This document shows, piece by piece, positions 56,739 through 64,000 of a stretch of 64,000 nucleotides of DNA. The notes below the pieces were generated by a model. It saw nothing but the letters and a program-made list of their open reading frames with translations. It made no database searches and was not told the DNA's origin. Numbering within the stretch: position 1 is the first letter of the stretch; each line of letters opens with the position of its first letter. The position numbers and the translations under genes are program-made. This DNA is from Polytrichum commune (lineage: Eukaryota > Streptophyta > Polytrichopsida > Polytrichales > Polytrichaceae), in NCBI GenBank assembly GCA_950295325.1, contig OX485806.1, forward strand, positions 39,930,001 to 39,994,000, in the 5' to 3' direction.

Positions 56739-57117
56739 CACTAAATATTGTGTTTAGTGTCACCTATTCTATTTGTCTTGCTCAATACTAACTCTAAGTT
56801 ACATGTGTAAGTGTCCCCCATACTAAATATAAGCGTAACGATGTTTGTCAATCCTTGTGAATAAATGTGAGCGTTATAAATTTACAATGTTGTAATTACT
56901 GTTACTTACTAGGTGTTTTTTTTCCATTCAAATTTCAACCATCCATGCCAATGTTTCTTTATGGTAACTGTGAGGATGCACAATAATATACCAAAAGCGG
57001 ATGAACTTAAAGTAAGTTAGGATGACAATATTCATCAACTTTTTCATTAAACGTGTCAATAGGAAACTTACCTTAGTGACATAAAATACCATGCAACACT
57101 AAATATCATATTTAGTG
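56739..57117 (+). mobile_element. TA-flanked MITE M1, complete copy
   Basis: Ends 'cactaaatattgtgtttagt' and 'cactaaatatcatatttagtg', TA flanks at 56737-56738 and 57118-57119, 379 bp. This is exactly the length of the copy at 28602-28980 and has the same internal order. A SINE fragment follows directly at its right flank. Confidence 0.75.
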
Positions 57118-57120
57118 TAG

Positions 57121-57234
57121 TTTTTATGTCAAGTGGAGGGAATGTTTCACGGCCGGGAATCGAGCCTATGAACCACTTCATTTGGTTTGGATATCTCTCC
57201 ACTATCAATTGGTAGTTTAGGGTTATCTTGGACC
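57121..57234 (-). mobile_element. tRNA-derived SINE family A, 3'-truncated copy
   Basis: On the minus strand it starts 'ggtccaagataaccctaaac' and contains 'agtggagagatatcc', 'gctcgattcccggccgtgaa' (B-box region) and 'ccctccacttgacat'. It ends against five T (A on the minus strand) next to the M1 element. It lacks the 3' third seen at 61402-61580. Confidence 0.6.
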
Positions 57235-57374
57235 TTATAATCCATTGGAAATGATTTTCCATTTGCATAGCTTGGGAAGATATGGTGCCAATGAATCCCA
57301 CCCCCAAAAGGGTGCATTACCTTGCAAGCGAAGAGACTCTTTGTTTATGCTTGCTCCCACGGGGCCAACATTTA

Positions 57375-58200
57375 TATCTATCTATCTATCTATCTATCTG
57401 GTTCAATGACATTGAGGTTTGGACGATGTGGGTCCAGAGGAGCCTCATCATTAGCAGTAAGGAGCACTTTTGTTTAATTTTTAAAAATTTGTTTATTGAA
57501 AATGAATTTCCATTGCAAAAGTTGGGAAAATATGATCTAACAATCCTAAAGTTTGGATGGTGTGGGTCCACTAACTATGTGTCTCCATTTCCCCTCATGT
57601 GGGTCTATTAGTGTGGGCCACAACAATATACTAGAGACCATAATAATTTTCAACCCACACTAGATTATTAGTAGAAAACCAACATGGACAACATTATTTA
57701 TGTTGTCTATAAAATGTATGTAAGTAATTACTTTATTTTGTGCTACTTTTGTCCTATAACTAATACTTAATGTGTTGGTTTGAAGTCTTCATGAAAATTT
57801 AGGGGAAGACATCTTGGACCCACGTTTAATTATACCCCAACAAGGAAACAACTCGTGTGGCCCACCTCCACACTAATTTTCCACCCACACTAATCGGACT
57901 ATCTAGTGTAGCGGCAAGGAGCACACTTAGAAAATGAAATTTGTGTTTGCTTTAAGTTGGTAAGATATGGTCCAATGGCCAAAAGGAAGTTTGGATGGTG
58001 TGGTTCAACTAAGTATATGAGTAGATTTTCCCTCGCGTGAGGGGAGCCTCATAATTAGAGGAAGGGGCATCCTTAAGCCCCTTTTTTTTTTGCTTTCTTT
58101 GATAATTAAATGTGGTTTAGGTTAAATTGGAAGATACACTCGAATGGCCCTTAGGTTCACATGGTGTGGGTCCATTCTATTTGAGATGGTGTTGATTTAG
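57375..58200. repeat. TCTA microsatellite and loosely repeated segments
   Basis: A (TCTA)n microsatellite lies at 57375-57400. The phrases 'tttgga(c/t)g(a/g)tgtgg', 'gagcctcat(c/a)attag' and 'gatatggtccaatgg' recur at about 57410, 57540, 57960-58070 and 58150, and 'cttcataattagcgg' near 56655. They look like old dispersed copies of one repeat rather than a clean tandem. No gene is seen. Confidence 0.45.
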
Positions 58201-58293
58201 AGGTAAGGTGAATGCACCCATTATTAGCACAAGTCTTTGCAATCCCAAATCGTAAAGTAAGGTAGGAAAATGGAAAGCGGTGAATGACCACTA

Positions 58294-58821
58294 CATTATT
58301 TATGGTATTTAGTGTCACGTACATTATTTGCGAAGGACCTAAACTAGATGTCTAGAGGTCTCAAAAGATCACGCCTGTTGTTTGCCAATATGATCTCATT
58401 CGTCAACATAAGTAGCTCTTTTAAGGGAAACATTATGACATTTAGAGTAGCACATTTGGGATGTTTTAGATGGTAGTCTTGCGTTTTAGTATGCAAGGCG
58501 AAGATATTTTTTAGGGTATTGATGGCAACTATCATGTATTTACATTTCGGTATACAAGAGGAAGATATTTTTGAGCATACTAATCGCAAGTGTCATTGTG
58601 TACACTTTAGTAAACTTGCAGACCGTTGTGTGACATAGGCATGCACCTCATAACATTATTGAACATACTCATGCCAAGATATTAGTAAGTGCACTTGAAT
58701 GCCAACTGTCATGAGGTGACACTTATGATGAAGTTGTTAATCATCAATGTAACCTAGCATACGCATCAAAATAGGGACAGTGACGCTATTACGCATGTGA
58801 CACTAAATACCATAAACAGTG
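58294..58821 (+). mobile_element. TA-flanked MITE M2, complete copy
   Basis: The left end 'cattatttatggtatttagt' and, reversed from the right, 'cactgtttatggtatttagt' both continue 'gtcac'. TA flanks lie at 58292-58293 and 58822-58823. The 528-bp body matches 18034-18563 and, inverted, 27140-27530. The minus frame at 58344-58589 is a by-product. Confidence 0.75.
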
Positions 58822-58823
58822 TA

Positions 58824-59842
58824 CTAGTGCACTAGATTAGGACTCATGAGTAGAATGATTCTTGTGTGAATCCAAAATGGTTAATTATAAAATTAGTGAC
58901 CCAAAAAGGATGCAATGATAGGCCAAATGTAGTGAATGGCCAGAGAGGTCCCATTTCACACGAGCTGGGATCACTTTTGGGTGCCATTGAGTTGACCATT
59001 CTGTGCAAATTCATATGCAAAGTAGGATATGCTCAAATTAGGAAGACTCTACTGTACAAGTTTGGAGTTTGACTTACTTGCCTCTTTGGAGAAATGCACC
59101 TAATTATTTACAGGGAATACAACTTCAAAACAACTTGCATTCCTCATCATTTCCTCTACTCTATCTCTATAAAATATTGCACAAAGTTCAAGCCACTCTT
59201 TTAGGGAAAATCAACTTATATTCACCATTTTCCATATTTCTACCTTATGCACTGAAATTTGACCTGCAAATCTTGCCTCTTTGTTCATTAAACTAAGAAA
59301 GTTTGCCAAGTGAAGTGTCCAATCTACACATGAAGTAGATTGAGATAAAAGTTTGTAGTCTAGGATGTGTTGTTTTTTTGGTAGGAATTGGTTTGTAGAG
59401 AGAACTGAGAAATTCCAAAATTACGACTGCACTAAATATGTTATTTAAATTGGTGTTCTTTGTTGATTAGTGGTCTTTGTGACTTGTTATTCAACACTAA
59501 GTGTCATGTAACACCCTCTCTAGTGGCCAACTAGTAATTCTAAGATAATTGACGTGGGTTGATGATGCATTGCGGTGCCCACATCAAGTCAATTGTTTGG
59601 TGTTTCATATCTGTTAAGACTTCGGAACAAGGAAACTTGTAACACTTATGTGGTGTTAACACTTTAACAATTATAGCAGGTAGGATAGACAATTTGTAAT
59701 ACTTCCATGAATAACAATTATGCGACTTTGGAATTAAAAGAAGTAAAACTTATATGAATAAAGGATGAAAATACACAAGCATAATGAAAGAGCAAATCTA
59801 AAGTAGTTCTATGATATTCTTGTGCATGCCAATACCTTATTT
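58824..59842. other. Intergenic DNA, nothing firmly recognised
   Basis: The plus frames at 58866-59072 and 59069-59296 have no recognisable motif. A fragment 'cactaaatatgttattt' at 59430 resembles the terminal repeat of M1. No RNA gene or intact element was found. Confidence 0.3.
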
Positions 59843-60300
59843 CCTTTTCAAGCGCTGAGTTGCTATGGATGAGAGGTGCAACATCAACATGTTTTTCTCC
59901 AGAAATTTTTTCAAGGTCGATAATGCCCTCTTAGCATCCTTGAATCCTACTCTATCTACCACCACATCAATACCGTGATCAGTATAAGGCCAACAGGCTC
60001 GAAGTCACGCTGGTATGAAAATACGGGCGTTATTTTTTCTTTTCTTTTCTACCACCACATCACCAATTGTACACTATCAACTGCTTCATCTATTTCATTA
60101 AGTACACCTATAATTTCCTCCTTAATAGGTATGAACGGACTATTTAGGTCAAAGTCTAGTTCATAATTGATGAACTCGTGTGAATTCATAGTGGATCCAA
60201 TTTCATTGTCTACAAAAGTCAAATACATGATGAACCTAATTCGATTTCATCCAAGTCATAAAATTTCATAGCCTCACTTTCATCCAAACTAACACATATC
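59843..60300 (-). pseudogene. Unidentified acidic coding remnant, possibly a pogo-type transposase C-terminus
   Basis: The minus strand reads, from 60300 down: 'LDESEAMKFYDLDEIELGSS', then after a frameshift 'VDNEIGSTMNSHEFINYE' and 'LDFDLNSPFIPIKEEIIGVL', 'NEIDEAVDS'. Past a 78-bp insertion (59970-60047) comes 'DVVVDRVGFKDAKRALSTL' and 'KKFLEKN'. The acidic stretch followed by a helical 'ALSTLKKFLE' pattern resembles the tail of pogo/CENP-B-type transposases, but no DNA-binding or catalytic part is present, so the assignment is tentative. Confidence 0.4.
59955..60062. mobile_element. 78-bp insertion with 15-bp direct repeats
   Basis: The word 'tctaccaccacatca' occurs at 59955-59969 and 60048-60062. 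Between them lies 78 bp beginning 'ataccgtgatcagtataagg' and ending in a T-rich tract. Removing one repeat and the insert rejoins the coding remnant around it apart from one frameshift. A 15-bp target duplication and T-rich tail fit a short Pol III-derived retroposon of the poly(T) type known in plants, but the body is too short to identify. Confidence 0.5.
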
Positions 60301-61384
60301 AAGGTGAATTCATAAAAGAGAGGAGCATAATTTTTATATATTGTTTGAACATTTAACAATTAACACTTACTAGTCTAGTTTTGAGATTTTTTTTTTGAAA
60401 AAAAAAATCTTTTTTGGGTGGAGAACGCAATTTCACTTAACACATAGGCAATTTTAACATTTATCAGGGTAACACATCATGGGTGGACTGTAGTATTGAT
60501 CATGTGGTAGCTTCATCCTCGGCATTTCAAATGCAATGTTGAGAGAAACATTACATGAAATTATAGTAATGAGGTGTGATTCATGTGAAATCTATGCATC
60601 AACTCATGTAGTTGTTTTTTCTCATGAATTATTCATACCACTCAAAGTGTTAAGTGGTTGTCTTGCATTCAAACTATGAAAAATGTTCATTTGGTTGTCC
60701 ACTATAGAAACCCTAATTAGGACACAATAGTTTCTATTCAGGGAATTTCAAAATGGAAAATGAATCCAAAAAACTAACCTCATATGACATCATCTATTTG
60801 AGATCTATTTGTTGGCGGATGAAATTCTGAAGCAAATCGATTCCTCATCCACCGTTCCCAAAATTTCTCACATGAATGAAGACCCCCCATGTACTTTTAA
60901 GAGTTTTAAGACATGAAAACTTGATATGATGTGGTTTCATTTGGACAAAAAGTGAAAAATGAAAATCCATTTGCTATGAAAGAGCAACTACCACCATTTA
61001 TTTTTCAATTAGTGCAAGTTACCATTTGAAGTTAGGCAATCTTGATTTCCCTCTTTTAGAAGGAGGATGCAAAAAACTTAGCAACAAGAATTTCTATTGT
61101 GTTCTAAAAAGTTCATAGTATTTCTTTGTTGTATAATTGTAAAAACTGTACTAATATAGGTTCATTCCACTCCAAATATATTCATTATACATATGTGTTA
61201 TGGTTATGTTAGTGTCGCTTCCTACTTGGTGGAGGTTTAGTGGAGGCCACACTACTTGACCCTCGTTAGTCAAGGGGGGCAATAGCTGGGCCTGTAGTTG
61301 AATTTTGGACCAAAAATGCGATAAAATCAATTGTGAATAAGCATAATTTTATTCAGCCTAAACATGGAAATGTGACTATTCCGG
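60301..61384. other. Intergenic DNA, coding-like segment just before the SINE
   Basis: No gene is recognised in most of the interval. At 61295-61384 a plus frame 'FWTKNAIKSIVNKHNF' then 'HGNVTIPEMYEDF' looks less random than its surroundings and is interrupted by the SINE insertion. After the SINE it continues 'VPA' and then stops. Its family is unknown. Confidence 0.3.
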
Positions 61385-61597
61385 AAATGTATGAGGACTT
61401 TTTTTTTTGAGACAGAAGGCTGACATGCCAGCGTCAAAGCACATGAGGCAGTTCACCACCTGGCAAGTTTTCTGTCAAGTAGAGAGGAGATTTCACAGCC
61501 GGGATTTGAACTGCCAACCTCTTCCTTGAGATTTGGGTATCTCTCCACCATCACCCGGTAGTTTAAGGTCATCTCGGACCAAATGTATGAGGACTTT
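61385..61597 (-). mobile_element. tRNA-derived SINE family A with 17-bp target duplication
   Basis: The element proper is 61402-61580. On the minus strand it starts 'ggtccgagatgaccttaaac', includes 'gatggtggagagatacc' (A-box region) and 'gcagttcaaatcccggctg' (a good B box), and ends in A(n) at 61402-61408. Both sides carry 'aaatgtatgaggacttt' (61385-61401 and 61581-61597). The exact 17-bp duplication and poly(A) prove target-primed retroposition. This is the best-preserved of three copies (8138-8292, 57121-57234). Confidence 0.9.
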
Positions 61598-62237
61598 GTG
61601 CCTGCATAATTTTATGAATGAGGCTCACATTACATTCTTCAGCTCATTGATTGTGGTTTACCAGGGTCCACTGCCAAGTGCACAAATTCGTGTCTCAAGA
61701 GAAAAATGGTTGTTTAATTGCAAGTTTTCAGTCTGAATTTACTGAATTGCATGGCTAAAATTAATCAGGCATCCTAATTTAATAGCCTTTTAAAAGCCAC
61801 TTGGTAACCATTTTACAATCATTGTCGCGTCAACTCGCCAGTGTCGCCCAGGCCCTAGGCTAGACCACATCTTCATTCAGCTAGGCCCCGCCCCTCCCAT
61901 GCTTCCTTCATTGCATGGTCTTCCTGCCTGCACTTGCGTGGGAACACTTCCTCATTGAGAACCAATGTGACAATACCCAGTGACAGTGGCTTACTCACAC
62001 TTCCATGTGAAAAGTGTTATTGATACTTTGATATATTTAAGGAAGCGATCACTTTTTATGCTCTAAAAACATATTATGCAAAATGCACAAGATTCATGTT
62101 GAATCTGAATTTAAAAAAAAAAAACAAATGCTCTATTTAGGTAGCAAACATTGAGTCTAGGCTGAACAATGTTAGGAGGTGCAAGCCTAAAGTGGAGAGT
62201 AAGATTTGACTTACACAACTTTTCATAATAAACATTA
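61598..62237. other. Intergenic DNA, nothing recognised
   Basis: No gene, RNA gene or matched repeat is visible. A short GC-richer segment at 61830-61930 has no feature I can name. Confidence 0.3.
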
Positions 62238-63705
62238 AATGTTGTGAGGCCTAAACCTCCACCCTTATGCGTCGTAGTCCGGGTGGAGGCCCAGGGCCCA
62301 CATGAATTTTACTAACCCACTTCGACCTTAATTCATTTAAGCACAACCTTTTTATTTATTTTCTTGGTATTCAAAAAGAACAAGTGATCATGAGCATCTA
62401 ATGATGCCCCCAACCTTCACAAGTGTTGATAAACACCATGCCGGCCTTGCGGCATTAACCCCACTAATAACTTACCCTTCCAACCCAAGTACAACCCTAC
62501 GACCTAACCTATCCACCCACTGTCCCCCTAAGTTACCCTTCTACAGCAACCGACTTCCTTGCACCCTATGGCTCCCTGGCCCGACTTCGACTTGCCCTCA
62601 CTGCTCAGTCCACTTGGCTACCTCGAAGAGTGTTCATGGCCAGTCTGCCCAGAGCTTCCCAGCCGCAGCCTCTCCTAATGTCACACCCCGCTTGGCTCCT
62701 TTGACTACAGTCTAGCTGCCCTCAGCTTCCTCCTGATCCTTGGTGTCTGTTAGGCACCCTGCGGCAGAAGTCATGTGCACCTTTCCCTCCCTAACCAAGA
62801 TTGCAGCCTAAAATCCAACAATCCAGCGTCTTAAACCCAGAAAAAATCTTCCCCTCCCTCAATCGAACAATCACACCTTGTTGAGTTCAGACTAAGCAAC
62901 AATTTTGGCACTCAAATTTGATTCTTCCCCAGTTGGTTGTGCATTCACTCCTTTTGCTTTTAGAACATCCGAGTCTCCAACATTCTTTGCTCCGCTTGTC
63001 CACCACCCAACTTCCGACTGTAGCCAGTCTGTTGTTTTCTTGCCTCCGCTTAACACCTTCCTTCAATTTCCAATTCATAGATCTGCCACCCTAAGCAGTT
63101 GTGCACACCCACTGACCCTTACTCGCCTTTCGCCCACATTGCGAATCTGAATCGCTCCCTTGTTAATATGAGTGAACCTCCTTCTCAGCTCAACCTACCT
63201 ACTTGCTTCCAACTGCCGAAAAAAACCTCGGCACATCCAGCTCCTCGGCCAAAAGAACTTCAGATCACAGGGAGGCGCACCTTCGGATCCAGGCGCCCCG
63301 ATGTTGGATGCGGCCCTCTTCCCCAAGATCCCAGAGAGAGATGATAGCAGAAGCCAAGTGATCCCGAGACCCCCTCCCAGCCACAGTTGCAGAAATCCAG
63401 CACCTCAACGACAATGAGGCCCCCCCCCCTTCCTAAAACAAACATTGAATTAAGCCTAAACGGTTAAAACCATTAGCATGAAGGCACTTGAGCTTGGCAT
63501 TAATCAAACCTAAATCAACTATTTTAATTCATTTTCCTTTGCCTCAATTAATAACCTTCGATTGACATCTTAACTCAGCAAAGGTCTAAATTCTAACCAC
63601 CAGTCCAATCAATCTCTCGGCTAACTCAACCATTTCTAATTCTAATGTTATGGTCTTTTTAAAGTTTAAATTGACTTGTGGGCACGAGAACGGGCTCACA
63701 AATAC
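62238..63705 (+). mobile_element. Solo LTR C, third family member
   Basis: The element proper is 62243-63700. It starts 'tgtgaggcctaaacctccac', followed by 'gtagtccgggtggag' as in LTRs A and B, and ends 'gggcacgagaacgggctcaca'. The 5-bp flanks are 'aatgt' and 'aatac', matching at three bases with two transitions, consistent with a decayed duplication. It lacks the tandem array of A and B. The proline- and serine-rich plus frames at 62401-62715 and 63099-63344 are low complexity, and I do not call them genes. Confidence 0.65.
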
Positions 63706-64000
63706 TCATTATGCAAGTCTATGAAAGTGTTACTTTGACAATACTATAGCCCCAAAATTCCATAAAGGCGTTATAATCCAAATGAGAAATTTTGGAAGGG
63801 TGGTTGAGGATGTAAACGAGATCATTTTTGCTCAAAATTTGTGTGCCAATAGGTGGCATACGTATCTACTTGTGACCAAAACATGAAACAAAATTATAAA
63901 GCATCCAAGAGATCCAATTCGGGCCTCTACACACACATATACGAGTATTTGAAAATGACATATTTTCATATTTAGTTAAATCAAGTAAAAAATGGTTGTA
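63706..64000. other. Intergenic DNA at the window end
   Basis: AT-rich sequence with no recognised feature. It carries no retrotransposon primer-binding site, which supports reading the preceding LTR as solo. Confidence 0.35.

Noticed and set aside
57068-57307. 79-codon minus frame
   Set aside because: It spans the end of an M1 MITE and a SINE, so it joins unrelated mobile-element pieces.
62401-62715. Proline/serine-rich 104-codon plus frame
   Set aside because: It lies wholly inside solo LTR C, is low in complexity and has no recognisable domain.

Overview
The window looks like nuclear DNA of a land plant. It is AT-rich and full of homopolymers, microsatellites and short non-autonomous DNA transposons. 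It also carries fragments of a plant-type L1 retrotransposon, plant-type solo LTRs, tRNA-derived SINEs and transposase pseudogenes. I found no intact protein-coding gene and no rRNA or tRNA gene. I see no bacterial, organellar or viral gene organisation. The lineage cannot be fixed from sequence alone. Almost all short open frames are chance or lie inside repeats; the coding signals I trust are broken transposon genes and two unidentified coding remnants.

Layout. 1-10.5 kb: intergenic DNA with a dispersed repeat (called DR1 here), a hAT-like inverted-repeat element, a Mutator-like MITE with a near-perfect 10-bp target duplication, a SINE and a palindromic MITE. 10.5-12.4 kb: a solo LTR with a 17-unit tandem array and an intact 5-bp target duplication. 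13.2-15.8 kb: a broken SWIM zinc-finger, transposase-like gene lacking its central part. 18.6-21 kb: a decayed coding remnant interrupted by a CACTA element and by a pogo-like (Tc1/mariner) element that keeps a CENP-B-type helix-turn-helix remnant. 24.6-32 kb: SINEs, a 257-bp-offset duplication, several TA-flanked MITEs and a 76-bp minisatellite. 36.6-37.4 kb (minus strand): a PIF/Harbinger transposase pseudogene. 39-42 kb: tandem duplications, a G-run/C-run block and a roughly 270-bp three-unit repeat with nested AAGGT microsatellites. 42.3-43.9 kb: a second pogo-like element and a MITE with 95-bp perfectly identical inverted arms. 45.5-49.8 kb (minus strand): an L1-like LINE remnant split by a second solo LTR. 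51.7-61.6 kb: more TA-flanked MITEs, a hairpin, an acidic coding remnant and a SINE with a 17-bp target duplication. 62.2-63.7 kb: a third solo LTR.

The parts do not form a pathway. The window is best read as a layered record of transposition. Several insertions can be ordered because removing them rejoins the host sequence: the LTR in the LINE, the pogo element in the 19-20 kb coding remnant, and the SINE at 61.4 kb. Three groups of non-autonomous elements sit in the same window as a broken transposase gene that could belong to a similar mobilising family (Mutator-like, PIF/Harbinger, pogo), but no direct partnership is shown.
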